Shown: piece after piece, positions 15,872-24,817 of the stretch | How positions within the stretch are numbered: the stretch's first letter is position 1 | Layout: each line of letters opens with the position of its first letter | Assembly (NCBI GenBank): GCA_019359505.1 | Contig: JAHHHD010000006.1 | Coordinates: 161,467 to 225,466, forward strand | Source: Drouetiella hepatica Uher 2000/2452 | GTDB lineage: Bacteria; Cyanobacteriota; Cyanobacteriia; Elainellales; Elainellaceae | Length of the DNA stretch: 64,000 bases | Reading direction: 5' to 3' | Made by a program: the position numbers and the translations under genes | The notes under the pieces: model-generated | The model's database searches: none | Seen by the model: the letters and a program-made list of their open reading frames with translations, nothing else | Told to the model about the DNA's origin: nothing

Positions 15872-16023
15872 GCTTAACTCTTTCCTCACACTCCACAACA
15901 ATACCGCGGTGTCATTCGGTAGGGGGCGATCGGTGGACACTTCAGCAGTATTTTGCAGAGTGGCATAGCTCATACCTGGTTTTTCAGAGCAGATAGTGCT
16001 ATTGTTCGCTCTGAAAATTTATC

Positions 16024-16734
16024 CTAGAAAAAGGCAGGTCGGTGACGAATCAGGCTGAGAAACTCTTCCCGCGTTTTGGAGTCTTCTTGGAAAACGCCAA
16101 TCATAGCGCTCGTCACCGTCCAAGATCCTGGCTTTTGCACACCTCGCATCGCCATACACATGTGGGTGGCTTCCATCACTACCGCCACGCCTCGCGGATC
16201 AAGAATTTCTTGCACCGCTTCTGCAACTTGTCGCGTCAAACGCTCTTGCACCTGTAAACGGCGAGAATACATCTCCACAATTCGCGCCAACTTGCTCAAG
16301 CCCACCACTTTTTGGTTAGGAATATAGGCAACATGAGCTTTGCCCATAAATGGCAGCATATGGTGTTCGCAGAGGCTAAAGACATCAATGTCTCGAACCA
16401 GCACCATTTCGTTGTGTCCCTCATCGAAAATCGCGCCGTTAACCAGGTCTTCAAGCGACTGGTCATAGCCGCTTGTGAGAAAACGCATTGCTTCAGCGAC
16501 GCGCTTTGGCGTTTTCAATAATCCCTCGCGCTCTGGATCTTCTCCCACGCCTAGGAGCATAGTCCGCACGGCACCCATCATGCCCTCTTGATCAACTGGA
16601 GGAGGGGACTGAGGCTTGGCTTCACGACCTTGAATTGTGGCGCGATCGGGACGAGGCTGAAGCGCAACTGGGCTTTCGGGTTGCTCCTCACCAATACTAC
16701 TTGCACCGTTGATTCCATTAGAAGCAATAGTCAT
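16024..16734 (-). CDS. folE: GTP cyclohydrolase I (FolE)
   Basis: A 236-residue type IA GTP cyclohydrolase, which converts GTP to 7,8-dihydroneopterin triphosphate, the first step of folate and pterin synthesis. The zinc ligands are visible: Cys122 and His125 in [19 protein letters not shown] and Cys193 in [12 protein letters not shown]. Other family blocks are [26 protein letters not shown] and the N-terminal [20 protein letters not shown]. The first 45 residues are a non-conserved acidic and Pro/Gln-rich extension. An SDR gene follows upstream on the same strand with a 76-bp gap, possibly one operon. Confidence 0.96.
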   Translation of the reverse strand: MTIASNGINGASSIGEEQPESPVALQPRPDRATIQGREAKPQSPPPVDQEGMMGAVRTMLLGVGEDPEREGLLKTPKRVAEAMRFLTSGYDQSLEDLVNGAIFDEGHNEMVLVRDIDVFSLCEHHMLPFMGKAHVAYIPNQKVVGLSKLARIVEMYSRRLQVQERLTRQVAEAVQEILDPRGVAVVMEATHMCMAMRGVQKPGSWTVTSAMIGVFQEDSKTREEFLSLIRHRPAFF

Positions 16735-16810
16735 AACCGGAATGAAACTCCAAAGAGAAAGTCAGTATGAGTCTACGAATATGAATCCGTAAAAAGATTC
16801 TTAGTCATGC

Positions 16811-17524
16811 CTAAAGCGCACCCGCACTAGGCATGATGATGATTTCTTCAATGACCGCCTGGGGTGGAAGCAGAGCAGCATGAAGAATAGACTGAGCGAT
16901 CGCTTCCGGGGTCAGCATCTTGGAGCGATCGAAATCAGCTTGCACCGTGTCTGTATCCCAGATGGGAGTGTTCACAGAGCCGGGGCAGACATTGACGACG
17001 CGAATACCGTTGGCTCTCTCCTCAACGGCAAGTATTTTGGTGAGAGAAATTAGCCCTGCCTTGCTGACGCTATAGGCTCCCCAGCCGGGAAACGCTTGAT
17101 GTCCAGCGATCGAGGTCACGTTAATGATCATGCCCTGATGTCGCTGTCGCATTCCAGGCAGTACTGCCTGAATGCACTGAAAGACGCTGGTTAGGTTAAG
17201 GTCGATCACCCGCTGCCAGTCTTCCAGAGAAGTTTCCAGCAAGTCACCCGTGTAGCCCATTCCAGCATTGTTAATCAGAATGGTCGGCTGAAACTCGGCA
17301 GCGATCGCACTCACTGCCGCCTTTACCTGACCAACGACAGACAGGTCAAGCGGATAGACTGCCGCTCGACCCTCTGCTTCCTGGGCAACTTTTTCTAGGT
17401 CGGTGCGCGATCGGCTAACCAGCGCCATATCAATCCCCGCCTTGGCAAAAGCTAGAGCAGTTGCTTTGCCAATTCCGCTACTTGCGCCTGTAATCAGAGC
17501 ACGATGTTGAGTCAAGACTGTCAT
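16811..17524 (-). CDS. Short-chain dehydrogenase/reductase
   Basis: A 237-residue classical SDR. The cofactor motif TGASSGIG is at 12-19, NNAGMG near 85, catalytic Ser in INVTSIAG and the YSVSK pair (Tyr and Lys four apart) near 150. The basic residues after beta2 (SRSRTDLE) favour NADPH. Members of this group act as 3-oxoacyl-ACP- or sepiapterin reductase-like enzymes. The location directly upstream of folE hints at pterin metabolism, but the sequence alone does not settle the substrate. Confidence 0.88.
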   Translation of the reverse strand: MTVLTQHRALITGASSGIGKATALAFAKAGIDMALVSRSRTDLEKVAQEAEGRAAVYPLDLSVVGQVKAAVSAIAAEFQPTILINNAGMGYTGDLLETSLEDWQRVIDLNLTSVFQCIQAVLPGMRQRHQGMIINVTSIAGHQAFPGWGAYSVSKAGLISLTKILAVEERANGIRVVNVCPGSVNTPIWDTDTVQADFDRSKMLTPEAIAQSILHAALLPPQAVIEEIIIMPSAGAL

Positions 17525-18002
17525 GAAACCTTCCGAAGAGCGATCGAATTCGCCAGAACAACCTGCCAGTTGACGACTGGCTTAAACTTAAGGAATCCAA
17601 AGGCTTTTTAGGGAAACCTAGGCACTCCAAGAACCCAATCTACGCTACTGATCTGTGATGCAGGTTAAGAACACCTGAACAATCGAGAAAGATAAGCCTT
17701 TGAACAGCTGATAATTCTCATAGACATACAAAGTGCTACATCAACAAAAGTGCCACATCAACAAAGCATCATTGCTGAACCTTCATTCACAAGTGGTTCT
17801 GAATCAAGATTAAAGAATTGTAAACAATTGTTACTTGAAAATTATAGCACTGGCGATTGCGTTCTCTAAATGTGCAGACTTTGGGGAGCTATAAAGAGGA
17901 AGCCATAAATTTCCTCTTTGATCCTAAAGCATCAAGAGAAGAAGAATAATTACCCTCCAAGATCGGGTTGTACGACGCAAGTATCACAACGCAGTCTCAG
18001 AC
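17525..18002. other. Intergenic region between accA and the SDR gene
   Basis: No gene is seen in these 478 bp. A 9-bp hairpin (AAAGAGGAA at 17893-17901 with TTCCTCTTT at 17911-17919) may end the accA transcript, which runs leftward. The promoter for the SDR gene should lie near 17,550-17,850, but no clear boxes stand out. Confidence 0.5.
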
Positions 18003-18986
18003 CTAAACTGCAGCTTCCGTAAACACGCCAATATTGCGAAATTTTTGGTAACGCAACTCCCGTCGCTCTTGGATAGAGAACTGAGACAGCACCTGGAGAT
18101 TCTCAAGCAATGCCTGCTTGAGCGTGGCAGCAGCCAGTAAAGGGTCAGAATGAGCGCCGCCAATGGGTTCGGGCAAAATTTGGTCGAGAATCCCTAACTC
18201 TCTCAAATCGGGGGCGGTAATCCGTAGGGCTTCAGCTGCCTGGGGCGATTTGGCAGCATCTTTCCAGAGAATGGCGGCACAGGCTTCAGGGCTAGCGACC
18301 GTGTACACAGAATGCTCAAACATCATCAGGCGATCGCCCACACCAATGCCCAGCGCGCCACCTGAACCACCCTCCCCAATCACTGTGCAAATAATCGGCA
18401 CCTCTAGCCGAAACATCTCCCGCAAATTGTAGGCGATGGCCTCTCCTTGCCCTAGCCGCTCTGCTTCCAACCCAGCATAAGCTCCCGGCGTGTCGATAAA
18501 CGCAATGATTGGCATCCCAAAGCGATCGGCATGTTCCATCAATCGCATGGCTTTGCGGTAACCGCCTGGAGATGCCATGCCAAAGTTACGCCGCACATTA
18601 TCTTTGGTGTCACTGCCTTTCTGGTGCCCTAACATCACAACAGGTCTGCCATCAATCCGACCTACACCACCTACCAACGCCAAGTCATCAATACCCGTGC
18701 GGCGATCGCCATGCAGCTCAAGCCACTCGTCGCTAATCGCCTGAATATAATCGAGGGTACTAGGGCGACGCGGATGGCGCGCCACCTGAATCCGCTGAGA
18801 AGGAGTAAGGCTACCAAAAATTTCTTGTCGAAGCTGCACAGAACGGGCTTCGAGCTGAAAAATCTGGTCAGAGACATCAACATCATTTTCTTCGGCAAGT
18901 TCTCGCACTTGGGCAATACGAGCATCCAGCTCTACCAAAGGTTTTTCAAAGTCGAGCAAGATGGGTTTGCGATCGGAAGCTGCCAT
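18003..18986 (-). CDS. accA: Acetyl-CoA carboxylase carboxyltransferase subunit alpha
   Basis: A 327-residue AccA, half of the carboxyltransferase that moves CO2 from biotin to acetyl-CoA to make malonyl-CoA for fatty acids. Family blocks: [94 protein letters not shown], and [19 protein letters not shown]. Length is typical for cyanobacteria. It works with AccD, not in this window. Confidence 0.97.
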   Translation of the reverse strand: MAASDRKPILLDFEKPLVELDARIAQVRELAEENDVDVSDQIFQLEARSVQLRQEIFGSLTPSQRIQVARHPRRPSTLDYIQAISDEWLELHGDRRTGIDDLALVGGVGRIDGRPVVMLGHQKGSDTKDNVRRNFGMASPGGYRKAMRLMEHADRFGMPIIAFIDTPGAYAGLEAERLGQGEAIAYNLREMFRLEVPIICTVIGEGGSGGALGIGVGDRLMMFEHSVYTVASPEACAAILWKDAAKSPQAAEALRITAPDLRELGILDQILPEPIGGAHSDPLLAAATLKQALLENLQVLSQFSIQERRELRYQKFRNIGVFTEAAV

Positions 18987-19122
18987 AGCGTAAGAGAAGG
19001 TGGAAACTTAAAAGCTTTCAGTGAACATTTTACTCTACTGAGCCTCTTAACCCAGTTGATACAGGAGGCTCAGTAGACTGTGCAGCGAGTTTAACTGCAA
19101 GTTTCAGGAGATCGTAGACGAG

Positions 19123-19153
19123 GTTTTGGGTTGCGGATAGCGCAACCCAAAAC
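19123..19153. repeat. 13-bp hairpin between accA and psbA
   Basis: GTTTTGGGTTGCG at 19123-19135 pairs exactly with 19141-19153 around GATAG. It is immediately followed by a larger hairpin. Function is unknown. Confidence 0.8.
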
Positions 19154-19155
19154 CC

Positions 19156-19204
19156 AAAAAGTTAATTTTCAAAGGCGCGAAGCGCCTTTGAAAATTAACT
19201 TTTT
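19156..19204. repeat. Perfect 23-bp intergenic hairpin between accA and psbA
   Basis: The arms 19156-19178 and 19182-19204 are exact complements around GAA, with the tip GGCGC. It sits just beyond the psbA terminator and is a member of the dispersed hairpin family. Confidence 0.85.
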
Positions 19205-19217
19205 AGAGACACAGATC

Positions 19218-19246
19218 AAAAAGCGCCCTCCCAAGGGAGAGCGCCT
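19218..19246 (-). terminator. psbA rho-independent terminator
   Basis: On the minus strand GCGCTCTCCC-TT-GGGAGGGCGC, with one T-G pair, is followed by TTTTT, about 30 bp after the psbA stop. It is a classical terminator and distinct from the GAA-loop hairpins. Confidence 0.9.
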
Positions 19247-19279
19247 CAAAATCTAACTCAGGAGCCGACTGACCCGCCT

Positions 19280-20362
19280 CTAGCCGTTGATGGCAGGAGC
19301 AGTGATAGCCACAGGAGCCGCTTCACCCGCAGCCAAGTCCAACGGGAAGTTGTGAGCATTGCGCTCGTGCATCACTTCCATCCCCAAGTTCGCACGGTTC
19401 AAAATGTCTGCCCAGGTGGAGACCACGCGACCCTGCGAGTCGATGATGCTCTGGTTGAAGTTGAACCCGTTCAGGTTGAATGCCATTGTGCTGATGCCCA
19501 ATGCCGTCATCCAGATACCCACCACTGGCCATGCACCCAACAAGAAGTGCAAGCTGCGGGAGTTGTTGAATGAGGCGTATTGGAAGATCAACCGACCGAA
19601 GTAGCCGTGAGCCGCAACGATGTTGTAGGTCTCTTCTTCTTGTCCAAACTTGTAGCCGTAGTTCTGCGATTCGGTCTCGGTGGTCTCACGCACTAGGGAG
19701 GAGGTGACCAATGAACCGTGCATCGCACTGAACAACGCACCACCAAACACACCTGCTACGCCCAACATGTGGAAGGGGTGCATCAGGATGTTGTGCTCAG
19801 CTTGGAACACGAACATGAAGTTGAAGGTGCCGGAGATACCCAAAGGCATGCCGTCAGAGAAGGAACCTTGTCCGATCGGGTAGATCAGGAAAACTGCGGT
19901 TGCGGCTGCAACAGGGGCAGAGTAAGCCACGCAGATCCAAGGACGCATACCCAGACGGTAGGAAAGTTCCCATTCACGTCCCATGTAGCAGAAGACGCCA
20001 ATCAGGAAGTGGAAAACCACCAACTGGTAAGGGCCGCCGTTGTACAGCCACTCGTCGAGTGAAGCTGCTTCCCAGATGGGGTAGAAGTGCAAGCCGATCG
20101 CGTTGGAGGAAGGAACGACTGCACCGGAGATGATGTTGTTGCCGTACATCAAGGAGCCTGCAACAGGCTCACGGATGCCATCAATGTCGACAGGAGGCGC
20201 GGCGATGAAGGCGACGATGAAGCAGATGGTGGCGGAGATCAGGGTGGGGATCATCAGGACGCCGAACCAGCCGATGTAGAGGCGGTTGTCGGTGGAGGTG
20301 ACCCACTCGCAGAACCGCGCCCACAGGTTAGCGCTTTCGCGCTGCTGTAGTGTAGTTGTCAT
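19280..20362 (-). CDS. psbA: Photosystem II D1 protein (high-light form)
   Basis: A 360-residue D1 core protein with five membrane helices that binds P680, pheophytin, QB and the Mn cluster. The sequence is full length, with the C-terminal extension after LDLAA (cleavage by CtpA) ending [12 protein letters not shown]. Residue 130 is Glu ([13 protein letters not shown]), the high-light type residue near pheophytin; low-light D1 copies have Gln there. It stands alone with its own promoter and terminator. Other psbA copies are expected elsewhere in the genome. Confidence 0.99.
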   Translation of the reverse strand: MTTTLQQRESANLWARFCEWVTSTDNRLYIGWFGVLMIPTLISATICFIVAFIAAPPVDIDGIREPVAGSLMYGNNIISGAVVPSSNAIGLHFYPIWEAASLDEWLYNGGPYQLVVFHFLIGVFCYMGREWELSYRLGMRPWICVAYSAPVAAATAVFLIYPIGQGSFSDGMPLGISGTFNFMFVFQAEHNILMHPFHMLGVAGVFGGALFSAMHGSLVTSSLVRETTETESQNYGYKFGQEEETYNIVAAHGYFGRLIFQYASFNNSRSLHFLLGAWPVVGIWMTALGISTMAFNLNGFNFNQSIIDSQGRVVSTWADILNRANLGMEVMHERNAHNFPLDLAAGEAAPVAITAPAING

Positions 20363-20423
20363 GGTTGATGAGTGCTTGGATAAATTTGCTTGAGATGATG
20401 TAGGGTTTTCCGCCCATGGAATT

Positions 20424-20452
20424 AATGTAACGGTTTCTTTGAGATTTGTAAA
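20424..20452 (-). promoter_or_regulatory. psbA promoter
   Basis: On the minus strand TTTACA (20447-20452) and TACATT (20424-20429) are separated by exactly 17 bp, 60-90 bp upstream of the ATG. GTTACATT overlaps the -10 box and resembles a half of the RpaB-type HLR1 motif, but the full spaced repeat is not present. Confidence 0.6.
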
Positions 20453-20509
20453 GCAATCTTCTCAGATTTTCACTTTCCTTAAGATTTAATGGTTAACCGA
20501 TCGCCCTTT

Positions 20510-20860
20510 TCATCCGGGTGGCCACTGCATCTGACGACCGCCCAAAAGGTGCAAATGCAGGTGGTGTACGGTCTGTCCGCCATCTTCGCCAGTGTTGATC
20601 ACCACACGGTAGCCCTTGGCAAGTTCAAGCTGCTCTGCCACACGCTTAACAGTCAGCAACAAATGGCCTATCAGAGCATGGTCTTTAGATTCAGCATCAG
20701 ACAGTTGGGCGATCGGCTCTTTGGGAATGATCAGCACATGCACCGGAGCCTGAGGATTAACATCCCGGAAGGCGAGACAGAGATTATCTTCATAGACAAT
20801 CTCTGCTGGAATTTCACGCCGGATAATTTTGCCAAAGATAGTGTCTACCTTTTCACTCAT
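20510..20860 (-). CDS. HIT-family (histidine triad) hydrolase
   Basis: A 116-residue HIT protein of the HINT/PKCI branch, which hydrolyses nucleoside phosphoramidates and similar compounds. The histidine triad is [11 protein letters not shown] close to the C terminus; [21 protein letters not shown] and [17 protein letters not shown] are typical of the start. I chose ATG 20860, with GAGG upstream, over ATG 20875. It is a common single gene and no operon is evident. Confidence 0.92.
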   Translation of the reverse strand: MSEKVDTIFGKIIRREIPAEIVYEDNLCLAFRDVNPQAPVHVLIIPKEPIAQLSDAESKDHALIGHLLLTVKRVAEQLELAKGYRVVINTGEDGGQTVHHLHLHLLGGRQMQWPPG

Positions 20861-21074
20861 AGAAGCCTCACTCATAAACTTAGTTCACAATTTAGTTCAC
20901 AAAATGAAATCGAAAATGTTCTCATTTGCTGTAATTCTAAGGGGAGAGTAGGTACAGTAACTCTGCTCGCCCAGAATGATTTAGCATTTCAATGTTGTCC
21001 TTGCGACCTGTTGTAGTGCCATGGTTTGAGCAAATTGATTGACCTTCTCAAATTTGCGATGAGTGCTTGAAGCT

Positions 21075-21275
21075 CTTTGGCTGTAAACAACAGTTCGAGA
21101 GCTTTTTTGTTGCTTTATCCTTTTGTTGCTTCATCCTTTTGCATTGGGCACTCTAGCCACTGAAAGCCCTGTGCCGAAGCGCACAACGAAAGAATATGCT
21201 TGCAAAAGTTTGGAGTGCCGCTCTAGTCGGAATTGATGCCATCAAAGTGGGGGTAGAGGTCGATATTGCAGGTGA
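21075..21275 (+). repeat. Left copy of a duplicated comM promoter and 5' end
   Basis: This stretch matches 24645-24817 over the promoter region (GGCTGTAAACAACA, GCTTTTTTGTTG, ATTGGGCACTCTAG, CTGAAAGC) and the first 26 codons of comM, with scattered substitutions and a short internal duplication of TTTTGTTGCTT. It marks the left edge of a segment carrying four accessory genes. Confidence 0.85.
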
Positions 21276-21342
21276 ACTAACGGGATTTGTCGCACAGCGA
21301 CAAGAAGATTACCTGTTTTTGAGCGAAGTGTCCTTAAGATAG
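21196..21342 (+). pseudogene. Remnant of comM (48 codons, internal deletion)
   Basis: It begins MLAKVWSAALVGIDAIKVGV like the intact comM downstream and matches its residues 1-26, then has ten unrelated residues (ELTGFVAQRQ), then resumes with EDYLFLSEVSL, equivalent to ComM residues 101-111, and stops. About 74 residues have been lost in frame and everything after residue 111 is missing, including the ATPase domain. It cannot be a working helicase. The join includes a perfect small palindrome TTGTCGC-ACA-GCGACAA (21287-21303). Confidence 0.88.
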
Positions 21343-21801
21343 CAGTCTGAGATCAGTTGTAAGCATATTGGTACTCCCAGAAGCAGTCGATTGGATTGGT
21401 ATCAAAATAAGGACAGCCTAATGCCCGATGCCTGATGCCCATTGGAAACTACAATAGGGGAGAACATAATCACCTATTACTTATAATTAAATCGCTGTAA
21501 TGCTTGCTGTATGGTGGTCATGCTTTGTTTAAATTTTCTATAGAGGGAAAAATAATTGTATACTATGGCATACTCCCATACAGATAAAGTCAGATTGGTA
21601 TTCTGTATAATTATCCTCAGAAGTCAAAGTTATTTTTAATGTAGGATTATTGTCCAATTCATGGGGAACATATAGGGATTTTCTCATACGCACTTTAGCT
21701 CTGTGTTATTTTTAACAGCTAGAGTCTTGAGATTGTGTACTTCGCCTAAAATCCACGTACTTTGCGCAAAGCCTTTGAGAAAACCAAGCACTGTATACTG
21801 T
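21343..21801. other. AT-rich non-coding left part of the accessory segment
   Basis: I see no gene here. There are no HIP1 sites and the base composition is AT-rich, unlike the flanks. Symmetric pieces around 21510-21585 (TGTATGGTGGTC, TATACTATGGCATACTCCCATACA) may be part of a promoter or operator for the genes at 21802-23915. Confidence 0.4.
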
Positions 21802-22779
21802 ATGACCATTTCTACAAGTGAACTTCTCGCTCTTCTGAATGAGTTTATTAGCGAGAACCAACTTAGGCTATCGCAGCATACTTTTATTGCAAGCGAAAGG
21901 CACAAAGATGTGAAGGAATGCCTGATGCATTTAGAAGGCATAGTGGGCAGAAATGAAGAAAATATTAAGAAACTGACAAATCCTCCACTTATCCCTGATA
22001 AGAGAGTATTGGGAAAAAAGCTAGCTGACAGTTTGAGCCAGTTAGAACAGTATTTGTACTCTACGTTCAAAGACGCCTGTGAGGTTGCATTCGATTATGT
22101 AGCGAAGTTCTTTAAAGATAGATCGTTTGTACTACCAAGGGTCTGTGTAAAAGTCATTGCGGGCGACCAGCTCGTGGTTTTATTTCGCCGCCCAGAACTT
22201 CAAATTCAAAGCTTAAACATATCTACTGATGGCAATACAGCATTTGAAAAAATTGCAGCAGGTGCAGACTACTTTATTTGTAATGATATTCCGGAAAGTG
22301 TTGAGAACGGGGGATATCAAAATGTAAGGCTTATCAAAGAGAAGGTTCTAGAGTTTAACAAGTCAGATTTCCGAAACTCTTTCTTGTACGACGACGAAAT
22401 AGATGATGCAAGTAGGGCTTGGCGTGAATGTTGGAAGGAAATAGTTGTAGTTGAGGGAAATAGTCAGAGGACGATGCAACCTCCATTAGATAGTTGCTAC
22501 AAATCTATTCTTGTTATCCCTATGTCTTTGGAGACGGGTAAGTTAGACGAGGCATTTGTATCACACTTCAACATTTCTACTGAATCAGGCAGAGCAATTT
22601 TTGGTTTCGTATCTTTTGACCATCGACATGTGGATTTTTTTGACGAAACTCTTGATGTCGCCTTTGGATACATTTTAGCCGATATACTATCGCTTTATCT
22701 GATTCAGCAATTAACTTATACGCAGTACTCGTCAATATATTACCAAGCAGCAACTTTACTAAGTCATCTAGGTCATTAA
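21802..22779 (+). CDS. Hypothetical protein with a GAF-like C-terminal domain
   Basis: A 325-residue protein I do not recognise as a named family. Residues 1-110 are helical and charged, with a possible coiled coil (KECLMHLEGIVGRNEENIKKL). From about 110 a GAF-like pattern appears: VCVKVIAGDQLVVLFRRPE, then SILVIPMSL, then GRAIFGFVSFDHRHVDFFDETLDVAFGYILADILSLYLIQQ, the order of strands and last helix seen in GAF sensors. I start at ATG 21802, not at an in-frame GTG at 21703. It has no HIP1 sites. The next gene begins 19 bp downstream, suggesting an operon of three genes in a laterally acquired segment. Confidence 0.65.
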   Translation: MTISTSELLALLNEFISENQLRLSQHTFIASERHKDVKECLMHLEGIVGRNEENIKKLTNPPLIPDKRVLGKKLADSLSQLEQYLYSTFKDACEVAFDYVAKFFKDRSFVLPRVCVKVIAGDQLVVLFRRPELQIQSLNISTDGNTAFEKIAAGADYFICNDIPESVENGGYQNVRLIKEKVLEFNKSDFRNSFLYDDEIDDASRAWRECWKEIVVVEGNSQRTMQPPLDSCYKSILVIPMSLETGKLDEAFVSHFNISTESGRAIFGFVSFDHRHVDFFDETLDVAFGYILADILSLYLIQQLTYTQYSSIYYQAATLLSHLGH

Positions 22780-22798
22780 TCTATTCTAAGGCTCAACT

Positions 22799-23389
22799 AT
22801 GTGGGGTATTAATACCATCAGAACGCTGGCAGACAAGGAACTGGCAAGTAAAGCTTCAGGATATCAGCAAGCTAAAGTCCCTCCACCATTGTGTAAAAGT
22901 ATTACACCTGTGAGTTTTGGAATAAGCAGATTTCAAGCCAAGATAAAACTACACGATCATCAAAATCTTTCTGTCCACAAGCCTTTGCAACCTAGCTCTT
23001 CTAGTTATTACGTGCATCAGCTTGCCAACCCATCAAGAATGGAAGAATTGAACTTTATTGTAAGTTCTTTAAACAAATCGACTACACAAGCTGTGCGCGG
23101 AAGCGTTATCCATTCGTATTCCTCAGATAAGCTTCCTTATTCAAACAAAGAAGAGCAGGATTATCTTGAGAATCAATCTAAGCTTTTCAAGGAAAAGCTT
23201 CCTGAGCTGGTTAAAGACTATCCTAACAAATATGTTCTTTTTGAAAATGGCTTAGTTCTTCTTAGTCACGATGATGAAGCTACTCTAATGAAAACTGCTT
23301 ATGGGACAATGGGTTTAAGACCTTTATTTGTAAGAAAAGTTCTTAAAGAAGAACCCAAATTTACCATTTGGACACCGTTAATCTGTTAA
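22799..23389 (+). CDS. Hypothetical protein with a DUF5678-like C-terminal domain
   Basis: A 196-residue protein. The first 100 residues are Ser/Pro-rich and probably flexible. Residues about 115-190 (EQDYLENQSKLFKEKLPELVKDYPNKYVLFENGLVLLSHDDEATLMKTAYGTMGLRPLFVRKVLKEE) have the shape of DUF5678: a helix that ends at YPNKYV, a short strand, then a helix and a final strand FVRKV. Such domains are, in my recollection, often encoded just before small aspartic protease genes, and that is the arrangement here: the protease gene starts 22 bp further on. Confidence 0.65.
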   Translation: MWGINTIRTLADKELASKASGYQQAKVPPPLCKSITPVSFGISRFQAKIKLHDHQNLSVHKPLQPSSSSYYVHQLANPSRMEELNFIVSSLNKSTTQAVRGSVIHSYSSDKLPYSNKEEQDYLENQSKLFKEKLPELVKDYPNKYVLFENGLVLLSHDDEATLMKTAYGTMGLRPLFVRKVLKEEPKFTIWTPLIC

Positions 23390-23411
23390 AGTTTGGTAGA
23401 GTTCACAGTTC

Positions 23412-23915
23412 TTGTATGTACTCAGTAGTTCGTTAAACAAATTCACAGTGAAAACTAGCACTTATTCATACAGTAGAGTGAACTCCAAGATCCCATCAGT
23501 CCCTTATGTAGCTCTTGAACTGAAAAGTATTGAAAACCCTGAGTTCAAGGTTCTGATTGATAATGCTCTATTGGATACAGGCTCGTGCATAACACTCATA
23601 CCTCTAGGCTTATTAGAGGAAGTTGAAGCTAGACCAACTGGGAGTAATGAAGTAATCAATGGGATAAGTGGTGAATTAATTGTAAGAAATTATTGGACTA
23701 CCGTTGTTTTCAACGGGTGCGAGATATCACTAACAGCAAGAGCTTGGAATGGAGAAGTCACAATTATTGGTAGAGACTTAATCAATAGATATCGTATTGA
23801 TTTTAATGGACCCAACGAGAAACTTACTATTCATACAGGCGGAGACCAGAGCAGAAGTTGGTTGGGTAGATTTTTGAGCACCTTATTCACATTATTCAGT
23901 TACTTGACTATTTAG
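23412..23915 (+). CDS. Retropepsin-like (clan AA) aspartic protease
   Basis: A single-domain protease of 167 residues from TTG 23412, or 155 from GTG 23448. The catalytic motif is LLDTGSCITLIPLGLL, and the partner glycine-rich strand is VTIIGRDLINRYRIDFNG, the two halves expected of a retropepsin lobe. A protein this short must dimerise to be active. There is no signal peptide. It ends with a hydrophobic stretch (FLSTLFTLFSYLTI) that could touch the membrane. It is third in the operon after the GAF-like and DUF5678-like genes and overlaps the opposing membrane-protein gene by 4 bp at the stop codons. The substrate is unknown. Confidence 0.78.
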   Translation: MYVLSSSLNKFTVKTSTYSYSRVNSKIPSVPYVALELKSIENPEFKVLIDNALLDTGSCITLIPLGLLEEVEARPTGSNEVINGISGELIVRNYWTTVVFNGCEISLTARAWNGEVTIIGRDLINRYRIDFNGPNEKLTIHTGGDQSRSWLGRFLSTLFTLFSYLTI

Positions 23916-24328
23916 GTCGCTTTGCCTCCTATCAGTCCTAAAATAGCTCCAAATCCCATTTTCCAAGTAGTAGAACACGTTTCGAAGAGCTGTTTTTGAT
24001 ACTCGGACAATTCACGATTAGAAGAAAATATAGCGATTGCGGTCACAATGAGTAACGAAACTATTGTTAGGGCTAAGGCTGATAGAAAAGCCAGCTTGAA
24101 TATAGGTCCAATAGACACAGAGTTACGAACTTTGACAATTTCGTTCTGAGGTGGCAGAAGCTCTTCTTCTGGGTTTTGACTGTCTTGGCTATTCTGCTTG
24201 CCCACTTTTTTAGCTACGTAAACATTAATTTTGTTTGACGAATTAGAGCGAACAAGTAATGTTGTGTCGAAGGGTTTTTTGAAAGTTTCTCTTAGAATTT
24301 TTAAGCAATCGCTAAAAAAAGAACTCAT
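23912..24328 (-). CDS. Small membrane protein of unknown function
   Basis: A 138-residue protein from ATG 24328 (AAGAGGTG just upstream; an in-frame GTG lies two codons earlier). The first 75 residues are soluble (KINVYVAKKVGKQNSQDSQNPEEE). There is one strong membrane segment, FKLAFLSALALTIVSLLIVTAIAIF, and a second weaker one at the end (MGFGAILGLIGGKA), after FETCSTTWK. I do not recognise the family by name. It converges on the protease gene within the comM-bounded segment. Confidence 0.7.
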   Translation of the reverse strand: MSSFFSDCLKILRETFKKPFDTTLLVRSNSSNKINVYVAKKVGKQNSQDSQNPEEELLPPQNEIVKVRNSVSIGPIFKLAFLSALALTIVSLLIVTAIAIFSSNRELSEYQKQLFETCSTTWKMGFGAILGLIGGKAT

Positions 24329-24638
24329 AAGCACCTCTTGTGTTTCCTTGCCAATAACAGCATATTATCACTGGTATCAGCTCTCTTGTGACTTAAATAG
24401 GATTGGCAAGTTGAACCGCTCATACTAATTTTATATAAAACTGCATAAAATACGAGGAGCTGAAACCCTAGTCAGTTAAGGAGATTATTCTGTGCAGCCT
24501 TACAGAAAATTGGTATTAGCGTGCTCTCATCGGGATTAGAAAGTATCGTAAGCTATCTCGTAGCCTTCCTATGTGATCGAAGCTTTCTAGCTCAGCAAGC
24601 CTCATGTTGAAATAAAATTCATGATAAGAATTGCTTCT
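24329..24638. other. Non-coding right part of the accessory segment
   Basis: No gene is visible. The stretch is AT-rich, lacks HIP1 sites and leads into the right copy of the comM promoter region. It must hold the promoter of the small membrane-protein gene on the minus strand. Confidence 0.4.
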
Positions 24639-24817
24639 TTCTGGCTGTAAACAACAATTTGAGGGCTTTTTTGTTGTTTCAATATCTTATATTGGGCACT
24701 CTAGACGCTGAAAGCACTGCACCATAGAGTACGACAAACATGCTTGCCAAAGTTTGGAGCGCCGCCCTAGTTGGAATTGATGCTATCAAAGTAGGGGTAG
24801 AGGTCGATATTGCAGGT
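24639..24817 (+). repeat. Right copy of the duplicated comM promoter and 5' end
   Basis: Homologous to 21075-21275. This copy leads into the full-length comM at 24740. The two differ at many positions, so the duplication is not recent or one copy came from another strain. Confidence 0.85.

Noticed and set aside
15791..15973. A 60-codon minus-strand frame after the TrkA-type gene
   Set aside because: It passes through the terminator hairpin and lacks a ribosome site.
19680..20350. Several frames of 67-114 codons antisense to psbA
   Set aside because: They are mirror frames of a highly constrained gene; composition and lack of ribosome sites mark them as shadows.
21343..24638. Classical genomic island or prophage with an integrase
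   Set aside because: No integrase, transposase, tRNA site or phage gene is visible; only the comM duplication and composition argue for transfer.
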